DNA of 64,000 nucleotides from positions 62,001-126,000 of the forward strand of contig JBGAJM010000005.1 in the NCBI GenBank assembly GCA_044224925.1, given 5' to 3'. Every line of letters starts with the position of its first letter. Positions within the stretch are counted from its first letter, which is position 1. The position numbers were made by a program, and so were the translations under genes. Under the pieces are notes generated by a model. That model worked only from the letters and a program-made list of their open reading frames with translations, made no database searches and was not told the DNA's origin. Shown here one piece after another: positions 16,356-24,353 of this stretch. This DNA comes from Kapaibacterium sp044224925 (GTDB taxonomy: Bacteria > Bacteroidota > Ignavibacteria > Kapaibacteriales > Kapaibacteriaceae).

Positions 16356-16374
16356 GACCGATCTCGGATATCAC

Positions 16375-17373
16375 ATGACATCACCCTCGAACTTCCATAC
16401 GCTCACGATCGACGCGCCCTTCAGCCTCGAATGCGGCGCATCGCTGCCATCGCTCACCATCGGTTATCACACGTGGGGAACACTGCATGCCAATGCCGAC
16501 AATGTGGTGTGGATCTGTCATGCCCTCACCGGCAACAGCGATGCTGCCACATGGTGGGACGGCCTGATCGGAGAGGGACGACTCTTCGATCCGCGTACGC
16601 ACTTCATCGTGTGCGCCAACATGCTTGGCTCGTGCTATGGCACCACCGGACCCAACGGTCCGGACTTCCCGCTCATCACTATCCGCGATATGGTGGCAGC
16701 CCACATCGCCCTTCGCACGGCGCTCGGTATCGAACGCATCGCCTGCTTGCTCGGTGGATCGATGGGTGGACAGCAAGTGTTGGAGTGGGCGCTCATGGAG
16801 CCCGATCGCATCGCCGCCATCGTTCCCATTGCGACCAATGCAAAGCACTCGGCATGGGGCATTGCCTTCAATGCCGCACAGCGCATGGCCATCGAGGCCG
16901 ATCCCACCTTCGGTTCAACAGGGAAGGAGGCAGGGCGGCAAGGATTGGCGGCAGCACGTGCCATTGGCATGATCTCGTATCGCACATCGCAACTCTACAA
17001 TGCGCGGCAGACCGATGACAATGATCGACTTGTTGATTTCAGTGCAGAGTCGTACCAACGGTATCAAGGAAAGAAACTCGTCGACCGATTCAGTGCGCAC
17101 TCGTACTGGACGTTATCGCGCGCCATGGACAGTCACGATGTCGGTCGAGGAAGAAGTGGACAAGGCAATGCCCTGCGTTCCATCACGGCACGCACACTTT
17201 CCATTGGCATCGATACCGATCTGTTGTTCCCCGAGAACGAGCAGCACTTCATTGCCGACATGGTTCCGCGTGCACGCTATCGGCGCATGCGCTCGCTCGC
17301 AGGACATGATGCCTTTCTGCTGGACCAACGACAACTCGCAACGATCATTCACAACGAATCCATTTTGAGGTAA
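16375..17373 (+). CDS. metX: Homoserine O-acetyltransferase
   Basis: 332 residues from ATG 16375; a GTG/ATG reading from 16339 would start inside the terminator. Alpha/beta-hydrolase acyltransferase: N-terminal L-T-I-G-Y-H-T-W-G-T-L, H-A-L-T-G-N-S-D, N-M-L-G-S-C-Y-G-T-T-G-P, nucleophile elbow G-G-S-M-G-G-Q-Q, acid in I-D-T-D-L-L-F-P, and His in A-G-H-D-A-F-L. It activates homoserine with acetyl-CoA for methionine synthesis (a homoserine O-succinyltransferase activity cannot be excluded from sequence). It is 1 nt ahead of hom, giving the committed branch and its substrate supply in one operon under the Met leader. Confidence 0.93.
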   Translation: MTSPSNFHTLTIDAPFSLECGASLPSLTIGYHTWGTLHANADNVVWICHALTGNSDAATWWDGLIGEGRLFDPRTHFIVCANMLGSCYGTTGPNGPDFPLITIRDMVAAHIALRTALGIERIACLLGGSMGGQQVLEWALMEPDRIAAIVPIATNAKHSAWGIAFNAAQRMAIEADPTFGSTGKEAGRQGLAAARAIGMISYRTSQLYNARQTDDNDRLVDFSAESYQRYQGKKLVDRFSAHSYWTLSRAMDSHDVGRGRSGQGNALRSITARTLSIGIDTDLLFPENEQHFIADMVPRARYRRMRSLAGHDAFLLDQRQLATIIHNESILR

Positions 17374-17374
17374 C

Positions 17375-18550
17375 ATGGCAACAACATTGAACATCGGACT
17401 CTTCGGCTTTGGCTGCGTAGGCCAAGGATTGTGGGACGTATTGCATCGGACGAAAGGACTGCAGACAGAGATCACACGGATCTGTGTGAAAGACCGCAAC
17501 AAGCTCCGTCCACTCGGCGCAGGCATGTTCACGTTCGACAAGAACGATATCCTCGAAGATCCGAAAGTGGATGTGGTGGTAGAGCTCATCGATGATGCTG
17601 ATGCGGCCTTTGCCATCGTGAAGAGCGCTCTGCTCAATGGCAAGGCAGTGGTGACGGCGAACAAGAAGATGGTGGCCACCAACTTTGCCGAACTGCTGGA
17701 ATTGCAGCAGGCCACCGGACGTCCAGTGCTCTACGAAGCATCAAGTTGCGGGAGCATTCCGATCATTCGGAATCTTGAAGAGTATTACGACAACGACATG
17801 CTCGATGGTGTGCAGGGCATCGTGAATGGAACGACGAACTACATCCTGACGAAGCTCACGGAAACGGCGGCGTCGTACGAGGATGTGTTGCGTGAAGCAC
17901 AACAACTTGGCTTTGCCGAGAGCGATCCGACGCTCGATGTGGAAGGATATGATGCCGCATTCAAGACGCTGATCATGGGTGCGCATGCGTTTGGCACGGT
18001 GCTTCGTCCGGGCGATGTGATCCGTCGCGGCATCACGGCTGTCTCGTCCTTCGATGCAGTGACAGCAAAGGCCCATGGACATACTATCAAGTTGCTTTCG
18101 CAGAGTCGCATTCGTGATGGACATCTTACGTCGTACGTCCTTCCCGCCTTTGTACCCTTCCAAGACCCTCTGGCCACCGTCCGTAATGAGTACAATGCCG
18201 TGTTGTTGCACGGTGCGTTCAGCGATGCGCAGTTCTTCGTGGGGAAAGGGGCAGGCGGACATCCGACGGCATCGGCGGTCTTGAGCGATCTGGCCGCATT
18301 GCGCTATGCCTACAAGTACGAGTACAAGAAGATCGAGCAGGGAACGGCGCCATCGCTTACAACGCGAGTACCGGTGCGGGCCTACGTGCGCTCGAATTCC
18401 GCGGATGTGGTATCGAGCGTTCCGTTCAGCGACGTAGAGGTCGAATACAAGAGTGGTGCCAACCACTATGTGATCGGCACCACGCTGTTAGAGTCGTTGT
18501 ATCGTTCGGAGGCCTTTGCCGACCCACGAACGTTCATTGCTACGCTGTAG
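17375..18550 (+). CDS. hom: Homoserine dehydrogenase
   Basis: 391 residues. NAD(P)-binding G-F-G-C-V-G-Q-G at the N-terminus, V-T-A-N-K-K-M-V-A, and the family signature around N-G-T-T-N-Y-I-L with E-S-D-P-T-L-D-V-E-G-Y-D-A-A-F-K-T (catalytic Asp/Lys region). Reduces aspartate semialdehyde to homoserine, the substrate of MetX encoded 1 nt upstream. There is no obvious fused aspartokinase, and a C-terminal ACT domain is at most short. Its 3' end overlaps the convergent DUF1801 gene by 11 bp. Confidence 0.93.
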   Translation: MATTLNIGLFGFGCVGQGLWDVLHRTKGLQTEITRICVKDRNKLRPLGAGMFTFDKNDILEDPKVDVVVELIDDADAAFAIVKSALLNGKAVVTANKKMVATNFAELLELQQATGRPVLYEASSCGSIPIIRNLEEYYDNDMLDGVQGIVNGTTNYILTKLTETAASYEDVLREAQQLGFAESDPTLDVEGYDAAFKTLIMGAHAFGTVLRPGDVIRRGITAVSSFDAVTAKAHGHTIKLLSQSRIRDGHLTSYVLPAFVPFQDPLATVRNEYNAVLLHGAFSDAQFFVGKGAGGHPTASAVLSDLAALRYAYKYEYKKIEQGTAPSLTTRVPVRAYVRSNSADVVSSVPFSDVEVEYKSGANHYVIGTTLLESLYRSEAFADPRTFIATL

Positions 18551-19532
18551 GGTCGCCCTTTTCACGATTGAGCTTGGCGGCCTGACGGATGAAGGCTTCG
18601 AACCGCTCACGCTTCACATCGTTCACCGATGCGATCTTCACGTGACGCATCTTCGTGAGATCTCCCACGAGGAGACCTTCGGGGTCGTCCAACTCCGTAC
18701 CGCGCCAGAAGCCGAAGTTCACATGGTCGGTGAAGGCCTTGAGATAGCACATCGGTCCGTTCAGATCGAACACCGGTTGTGACCAGCTGATGTTCTCGGT
18801 GGCTTCTGCTGCACATGCGCGGATCATGTCGCGGAGCTTCATCAACACTTCGCGTTGCCAGCCGCGGTGACTGTTCACGTAGGCGTCCACGCTCGAGGTG
18901 TTGATCACCGGTCCGGCAGGTACTACCTGCTCTTCGACATCGTCCTTATGCACGCCCATGTCCAGTCGCTGTGCACGTCGTGCGAGCACGGAGCCACGTG
19001 GTGGACGCGCCGGCTTGTCGGCCTCGGGCTTCGCACCTTGCTGTGGTCGGTTCCCATCGGAACGACGTTGTTGTTGTTCACGGGGCTGACGCTGTTCGCG
19101 CGGCTCGCGGGGTTCACGCGGCTGTTGCTCGCGCGGACCGCGTGGTTCACGTGGTTCGCGTTGCTCACGTGGTTGTTGCTCGCGCGGTTCGCGTGGTTCA
19201 CGCGGTTGCTGTTCGGTGCCAGGTGCACCATCGGCGGAAGCGGGCTGTCCTTCCGGACGCTTCTTCTTCTTGCGGCGTTTCTTCTTGCGTGCGTCGTCTC
19301 CCGGTGCGGACTGACCATTGCCATCGGAGGAAGGCGCTCCGCCCTCATCGTCCGAATCGTCGTCATCGCCTTGATCGTCTGACGTCTCGCCCTCGGCACG
19401 TTGCTCAGAACCTTGCGGTCCATCCTCGCCCGGACGGCGACTGCGGCGACGACGGCGACGACGTTTCTTGCCTGCACCTTGATCCTCGCCACCTTCCGAC
19501 GGCGTGCCCGACTGTTGTTCTTGTTCGTTCAT
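18540..19532 (-). CDS. DUF1801-domain protein with long basic/acidic low-complexity N-terminus
   Basis: 330 residues. Residues 1-100 are Gly/Asp/Glu-rich with runs of Arg (eight consecutive basic residues near 25) and Lys. Residues ~105-180 are built of R-E-P and R-E-Q repeats, and the last ~130 form a compact DUF1801/YdhG-like domain (V-D-A-Y-V-N-S-H-R-G-W-Q-R-E, then W-S-Q-P-V-F-D-L-N-G, F-G-F-W-R-G). The tail is disordered and strongly charged, suggesting nucleic-acid binding or phase separation, perhaps alongside the nearby RGG-tailed helicase (inference). DUF1801 function is not established. Overlaps the hom 3' end. Confidence 0.75.
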   Translation of the reverse strand: MNEQEQQSGTPSEGGEDQGAGKKRRRRRRRSRRPGEDGPQGSEQRAEGETSDDQGDDDDSDDEGGAPSSDGNGQSAPGDDARKKKRRKKKKRPEGQPASADGAPGTEQQPREPREPREQQPREQREPREPRGPREQQPREPREPREQRQPREQQQRRSDGNRPQQGAKPEADKPARPPRGSVLARRAQRLDMGVHKDDVEEQVVPAGPVINTSSVDAYVNSHRGWQREVLMKLRDMIRACAAEATENISWSQPVFDLNGPMCYLKAFTDHVNFGFWRGTELDDPEGLLVGDLTKMRHVKIASVNDVKRERFEAFIRQAAKLNREKGDPTA

Positions 19533-19645
19533 CGGTCTTCGTAGATATGCTGTTAGAGAGCCGCAAATATACGGTTTCTGACGGTATGTTCTTGGGGAAG
19601 CTCATCTTACGTTCTTCGGTCGAGAACTGCGTAGTATTGCATCCT

Positions 19646-20062
19646 ATGTATGCAACCTTCGAAACCGAGATCACGGTCCGTCCCGACGACATCGACATGA
19701 ACCAGCACGTCCACAACAGTCGCTACATGGACTATGTGCTCATGGCCCGGTACGATCAGATGGAGCGGTGCTATGGCATGTCGATGCAGGAATTCATCGA
19801 TGCCGGCTATTCCTGGGTGAACACGCGTAGCGAGATCACGTTCAAGCGACCGTTACGCATGGGTGACATCGTCGTCGTCCAAACGCGGATCGAGGAGTTC
19901 CAACCCAAGGGCGTACGCGTGGCCTTCTCCATAAAGCACAAAAGCACACTCAAGGAGTGTGCTTTTGGCGTACAGGACTATGTGATGATCTCGATCGAAA
20001 CGCAGCGAGCTGTGGAGATCCCTGCGTGGATCAAAGATCGGTACTCAATCGCGGCGACCTGA
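19646..20062 (+). CDS. Acyl-CoA/acyl-ACP thioesterase, hotdog fold (4HBT)
   Basis: 138 residues from ATG 19646 (M-Y-A-T-F-E-T-E-I-T-V). The hotdog signature is D-I-D-M-N-Q-H-V-H-N-S-R-Y-M-D-Y, with Asp/Asn-His as in YbgC-type thioesterases; the second half (R-S-E-I-T-F-K-R-P-L-R-M-G-D) is also typical. The acyl substrate is unknown. A TAGTATTG box lies 6 nt before the ATG. The coding sequence contains a perfect 12-bp hairpin at 19940-19966. Its 3' end overlaps the convergent helicase gene by 18 bp. Confidence 0.85.
   Translation: MYATFETEITVRPDDIDMNQHVHNSRYMDYVLMARYDQMERCYGMSMQEFIDAGYSWVNTRSEITFKRPLRMGDIVVVQTRIEEFQPKGVRVAFSIKHKSTLKECAFGVQDYVMISIETQRAVEIPAWIKDRYSIAAT
19940..19966. terminator. 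Terminator-like hairpin inside the thioesterase coding sequence
   Basis: AAAAGCACACTC / GAGTGTGCTTTT, a perfect 12-bp stem with a 3-nt loop and T-rich ends on both strands. It lies about 80 nt past the stop of the convergent helicase gene and is plausibly its terminator. Confidence 0.6.
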
Positions 20063-21628
20063 TGGACGTGGACCGCGGCGATCTCCGCCGGCTCCACCTT
20101 CACGACGCTTGAATGGGGCTGCAGAGCTGTAGCCACCGCCGCCTTCGCGACGTGGACCGGAGCTTGCACTGCCTTCGGAACGGGGACCACCTTCCGAGCG
20201 CTGGCCGTAGCCACCACCCGAACGTCCGCCACCTTCCGAGCGTTGGCCGTAGCCACCACCCGAACGTCCGCCACCTTCCGAACGTTGACCGTAGCCACCG
20301 CCCGAACGTCCGCCACCGGAACGTCCACCACCACCGCCACCATAGGAGCGCTGTCCGCCACGGTTTCCACCGGGACGTCCACCGCCGGAGCTACCCGAAC
20401 CGCCACCTTGTTGGTCGAACGGACGGATGTAGATGTCCATGTGATATGGCTGATCGGTGTCGACCGGAATGTTCCGCTTCAAATGGCGTTGAATGTCGCG
20501 CATCGTCGATGCTTCGCTCGGATCGCACAACGACACGGCCATTCCGGAAGCACCGGCACGACCGGTACGACCGATACGGTGCACGAAGGTTTCCGGTGTA
20601 TCGGGCATTTCGTAGTTGATCACGTACTTGAGCGAGTCCACGTCGATACCACGTGCGGCAATGTCTGTTGCCACGAGCACGCGAACTTGACCGGACTTGA
20701 ACGAGCGCAGTGCGCGTTGACGTGCATCTTGCGACTTGTCACCGTGCAACGCCTCGGCATTGATGCCATGACGAAGCAGGTCCTTGGATACTCGGTCTGC
20801 CGCACGCTTCGTGCGTGTGAAGACCAGAGCGCTTCCCGTGAGCGTTGTTGTGAGCAGGTGGTTCAGGAGATCCTTCTTCATCAGCTTGTCGACGAAGTAG
20901 ACCTTCTGCTCGACCGTTTCCACGGCCGACGAGACCGGCGTCACTTCAACCGTAAACGGATCACGAAGCAACGATGCCGAAAGATCCTTGATCTCACCGG
21001 GGACCGTTGCAGAGTAGAAGACCGTTTGACGCTCCTTGGGGATCAGCGGGATCAAACGACGGATGTCGGTGATGAATCCCATGTCGAGCATGCGATCCGC
21101 TTCATCCAACACGAACGTCGTTACCTTGTCGAGCACCAGTGCCTGTTGCTCGAGCAAGTCGATCAAACGACCCGGCGTTGCGACCACCACGTCGACACCG
21201 CGACGAAGCAGCTCGATCTGTGGACGTGCCGAAACACCACCATAGACGCAGGCTTGCTTGAAGCGAATGAACCGTCCGTAGGCTGCGAAGCTCTCGGAGA
21301 TCTGCACGGCCAGCTCGCGCGTTGGCGCAAGGATCAGTGCAGATGGCGTGCCCGGCTCATAGTTGTACGTACGCTTGTAGGCGTGCGTCGAACGAAGGCG
21401 AGGCTGTTGTTTTGGGGCTTCCTGGCTTACCGTCAGCGCGATCTTCTGCAGAATTGGCAGAGCGAAGGCGGCTGTCTTACCAGTGCCGGTTTGTGCACAT
21501 CCGAAGACATCACGGCCTTCGAGAACTGCAGGAATGGATTGTGCCTGGATAGGCGTTGGCTTATCGTAGCCCTCTTCTTTGAGTGCACGAAGAAGCGGGT
21601 CAATAAGACCCAAATCGGAAAAGGTCAT
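20045..21628 (-). CDS. DEAD-box RNA helicase with RGG-like repeat tail
   Basis: 527 residues from ATG 21628 (AAGGAAGG upstream). Complete DEAD-box core: Q motif F-S-D-L-G-L and K-P-T-P-I-Q-A-Q-S-I-P; A-Q-T-G-T-G-K-T; P-T-R-E-L-A-V-Q-I; L-D-E-A-D-R-M-L; Y-S-A-T-V-P; and H-R-I-G-R-T-G-R-A-G. From about residue 385 the tail is Gly/Arg/Ser-rich with three exact-length 14-residue repeats (G-Y-G-Q-R-S-E-G-G-G-R-S-G-G), an RNA-binding RGG-like tail. Probably acts in ribosome assembly or cold-shock RNA remodelling. A structured 5' leader lies upstream at 21651-21715. Confidence 0.95.
   Translation of the reverse strand: MTFSDLGLIDPLLRALKEEGYDKPTPIQAQSIPAVLEGRDVFGCAQTGTGKTAAFALPILQKIALTVSQEAPKQQPRLRSTHAYKRTYNYEPGTPSALILAPTRELAVQISESFAAYGRFIRFKQACVYGGVSARPQIELLRRGVDVVVATPGRLIDLLEQQALVLDKVTTFVLDEADRMLDMGFITDIRRLIPLIPKERQTVFYSATVPGEIKDLSASLLRDPFTVEVTPVSSAVETVEQKVYFVDKLMKKDLLNHLLTTTLTGSALVFTRTKRAADRVSKDLLRHGINAEALHGDKSQDARQRALRSFKSGQVRVLVATDIAARGIDVDSLKYVINYEMPDTPETFVHRIGRTGRAGASGMAVSLCDPSEASTMRDIQRHLKRNIPVDTDQPYHMDIYIRPFDQQGGGSGSSGGGRPGGNRGGQRSYGGGGGGRSGGGRSGGGYGQRSEGGGRSGGGYGQRSEGGGRSGGGYGQRSEGGPRSEGSASSGPRREGGGGYSSAAPFKRREGGAGGDRRGPRPSGRRD
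20187..20312 (-). repeat. 42-bp in-frame tandem repeat, 3 units, in the helicase tail
   Basis: Units at 20187-20228, 20229-20270 and 20271-20312 differ at only a few bases. Each encodes a 14-residue Gly/Arg/Ser block of the RGG-like tail. The copy number may vary between strains. Confidence 0.9.
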
Positions 21629-21650
21629 AGACCTTCCTTACAAAATGTGG

Positions 21651-21715
21651 AACACGGTGCACATCCCTCGCGTGAAGCGACGCGTTGTCGCTGTTCACGT
21701 CATGCTCACCGTGTT
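21651..21715 (-). promoter_or_regulatory. Structured 5' leader of the helicase mRNA
   Basis: Outer inverted repeat AACACGGTG (21651-21659) / CACCGTGTT (21707-21715) encloses a second one, GTGAAGCGAC (21672-21681) against GTCGCT and TTCAC (21687-21698). Both lie in the ~100 nt upstream of the helicase ATG, leaving the Shine-Dalgarno just outside. Cold-shock helicase genes often carry long structured leaders; here that is inference. Confidence 0.45.
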
Positions 21716-21762
21716 GGGACCTTCTGTAGGAAGAGGAAAAACGGCTGACAGGAGAGATATAC

Positions 21763-21778
21763 TACACTATTAAGTGTA
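21763..21778. promoter_or_regulatory. Palindrome TACACT-ATTA-AGTGTA
   Basis: Perfect 6-bp arms with a 4-bp centre in the divergent spacer between the helicase and the propeller protein gene. It could be an operator; no regulator is identifiable. Confidence 0.3.
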
Positions 21779-21836
21779 TGACGAATACAAAGATAGGGAA
21801 TTGTTCGATATTGCGCACCATACTATGGGATCCGTC

Positions 21837-24353
21837 ATGAATCGTACCATTCCGCTTCAGATGCTGGCACTGTTCTTCTGTTGTGCCACGACGGTCGCCC
21901 TGATCCCCACACAATGGGAAAGCAGGGGGATCGGAGGCGGCGGGGCCATGTTCGCCTTGAGCCTGAACCCCGACGATCACCGAGAGTTCTTCGCCGGCTG
22001 CGACATGAGCGAACTCTTTCACAGCACGGATGGTGGGGAGCACTACACCGTTGTTCCCTTTCTTCAGGCCAACGGCAACCACCATTCCACCGTTCGATTC
22101 ACGAAGGTGAACGGCCTGCTCTATACCATCAACTACAAGATGAACGGCGTGCTCGACCACATTGTTCCCGCCAAGAGTACCGACGGGGGGGCAACATGGA
22201 CGATGCTTACGGGGACACCCGACGAGTCCGAAGCAACGATGTCGATCGACGTGGATCACGAACATCCGGATCGCATCATCATCAGTACCTACGGTGCGAT
22301 CTATGCGAGCAGGGACGGCGGGACATCCTTCACGCAGATCCACACGGCCGCGAACAATGGTGCCGGCAATGTAGTGGGCGGTGTGTTCTTCAATGATGAT
22401 CGCATCCTGATCGGGACGAATGACGGACTTCTTGAGTCCACCGATGGCGGCGCCACGTTTGCCGTGGTCCAAACAACAGGCATCCCTGCAGGCGAGACCA
22501 TGTGGTCGTTCGCAGCGGGATCGGATGGGTCGACCACAACATGCGTTTGTCTGACGGCCACGAGTGACGTGTACGTAGGACATAACCCATGGGAGTACGA
22601 CAACTTCATCACCAATGTCTACACGATGACGCTTGGTCCCACCAGAACATGGGTTCGCCGGTCCGCCATTGCGGCCGGTGAGCATCCGATGTTCTGCGCC
22701 ATGGCATGGAACAACGCCACCACCATGTACATGGGGGGCAATGCGTCCGACGCACCGATGATCAAGCGAAGTACCGATGGGGGAGCGACGTGGACGTCGG
22801 TCTTCCTCGCCGCGAACAATGCCAACATCGCAACAGGGTGGAGTGGCAGCGGGGGTGATCGTGCTTGGTCCTATGGCGAGAGTGTCTTCACGCTTGCCGT
22901 TGCCCCACGCAATGCACAAGTGGTGATGTTCGGCGACTACGGCTTCCTGCACCGGACCACCGATGGCGGCACGTCGTGGAAGCAGGTGTATACCGAACCG
23001 GTCACACCACATGTGGCCGGACAGCCCACGCCACGTCGTGCTCCCTACAAGAGCATTGGACTGGAGAACACGTCGTGCTGGTCATTATGCTTCCCAGTAC
23101 GCAACACCATCATCGGTTGCTATACGGACATCAAAGGCATCATCAGTACCGACGGAGGTACGCAGTGGTCATTCGACTACAGCGGGCACGATGCGAACAC
23201 CATGTATCAATGTGTGCGCGATACGAACGCAACACTCTATGCGGCCACGTCCAACATCCACGATCTGTACCAAAGCACGCGCCTGGCCGACGTGCCGTTG
23301 GATGCCAACGATGCCATGGGCAAGGTGATCAAGAGCACAGATCTCGGTCATACGTGGACGGATGTGCATGTGTTCGGACATCCCGTGTACAGCATTGCGC
23401 TCGACCCAAACAATGAACGTATCGCCTATGCAAGTGTGGTCCACTCTCAACAAGGTGGCGTCTACGTCACCAAGGATCTCGACAAGGCCGGAGCGTCCAC
23501 GTGGACTCGCCTCCCTGCCCCCTCCCGCACCGAAGGCCACCCTGCATGCCTCGTGGTCCTGAAGAACGGCAATGTGCTCTGCACCTACTCGGGAAGACGT
23601 GTGAGCGGCGCGCCCACCTTCACGCAAAGCAGTGGTTGCTTCTTGTATGATGTTGCAACGGGAACGTGGAAGGATGTATCGGATCCCAACATGCAATGGT
23701 GGACGAAGGATGTGGTGGTGGATGCATCGGATCCAACAGAGCGCACATGGTATGTAGCAGTGTTCAGCGGGTGGGGCGGACCTGCGAACGGCAAGGGTGG
23801 GTTGTATCGAACGACCGATGCAGGCACCACATGGAAGAAGATCTTCGATGCTGATCGCGTCACGTCATGTACCATCGATCCCGAGAACCCCGATCTGATC
23901 TATGCGACCACCGAAGTGGAAGGACTGTGGTATTCGCTCAATGGCCGGTCGGCCACGCCAACGTGGCAACGCGATCAGAACTTTCCGTTCCGTCAACCGG
24001 AACGCGTCTACTTCGATCCGTTCGATCACGCGCAGGTGTGGGTGACGACGGCCGGCAACGGACTGCGCGTTGGTCGCACCGGATCGTCGACGGATGTTGC
24101 CGACGGAACGCGTGTAGAGCCGATCACGATCTCCATTGCACCGCAACCTGCGGCAACATGGTGTCGCGTGATCGTCAGCGATCCATCGACCGTTGTGTCA
24201 GCGATCGTCCTTCGTGATGTTGCAGGACACGATGTGATGCGCACTACCGATCGATCGCTGGATCTTACGTCACTCGCGTCCGGGATGTACAGCGTCCACG
24301 TCTACGATGCATCTCAACGCATTCTCTCTACGATGATCTCGGTACAACGATGA
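21837..24353 (+). CDS. Secreted Asp-box beta-propeller protein with T9SS C-terminal domain
   Basis: 838 residues from ATG 21837, which begins a signal peptide (I-P-L-Q-M-L-A-L-F-F-C-C-A-T-T-V-A). The body holds at least nine Asp-box/BNR motifs of the S-T-D-G-G-x-T-W type, as in sortilin/VPS10-like and exo-sialidase-like propellers. The last ~75 residues (from I-S-I-A-P-Q-P-A) look like a T9SS sorting domain ending with G-M-Y-S-V-H-V-Y and S-T-M-I-S-V-Q-R. Probably exported across the outer membrane and displayed or released. Its stop overlaps the next gene's start by 4 bp, tying it to a GT-C glycosyltransferase and two lipoproteins. Confidence 0.8.
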   Translation: MNRTIPLQMLALFFCCATTVALIPTQWESRGIGGGGAMFALSLNPDDHREFFAGCDMSELFHSTDGGEHYTVVPFLQANGNHHSTVRFTKVNGLLYTINYKMNGVLDHIVPAKSTDGGATWTMLTGTPDESEATMSIDVDHEHPDRIIISTYGAIYASRDGGTSFTQIHTAANNGAGNVVGGVFFNDDRILIGTNDGLLESTDGGATFAVVQTTGIPAGETMWSFAAGSDGSTTTCVCLTATSDVYVGHNPWEYDNFITNVYTMTLGPTRTWVRRSAIAAGEHPMFCAMAWNNATTMYMGGNASDAPMIKRSTDGGATWTSVFLAANNANIATGWSGSGGDRAWSYGESVFTLAVAPRNAQVVMFGDYGFLHRTTDGGTSWKQVYTEPVTPHVAGQPTPRRAPYKSIGLENTSCWSLCFPVRNTIIGCYTDIKGIISTDGGTQWSFDYSGHDANTMYQCVRDTNATLYAATSNIHDLYQSTRLADVPLDANDAMGKVIKSTDLGHTWTDVHVFGHPVYSIALDPNNERIAYASVVHSQQGGVYVTKDLDKAGASTWTRLPAPSRTEGHPACLVVLKNGNVLCTYSGRRVSGAPTFTQSSGCFLYDVATGTWKDVSDPNMQWWTKDVVVDASDPTERTWYVAVFSGWGGPANGKGGLYRTTDAGTTWKKIFDADRVTSCTIDPENPDLIYATTEVEGLWYSLNGRSATPTWQRDQNFPFRQPERVYFDPFDHAQVWVTTAGNGLRVGRTGSSTDVADGTRVEPITISIAPQPAATWCRVIVSDPSTVVSAIVLRDVAGHDVMRTTDRSLDLTSLASGMYSVHVYDASQRILSTMISVQR

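Noticed and set aside
16152..16374. SAM riboswitch in the metX leader
   Set aside because: No SAM-I/II type core or conserved junction was seen; the region is better explained by a Met-codon leader peptide and attenuator.
18971..19645. N-terminal extension of the thioesterase frame
   Set aside because: Antisense to the DUF1801 gene; the hotdog domain starts at ATG 19646.
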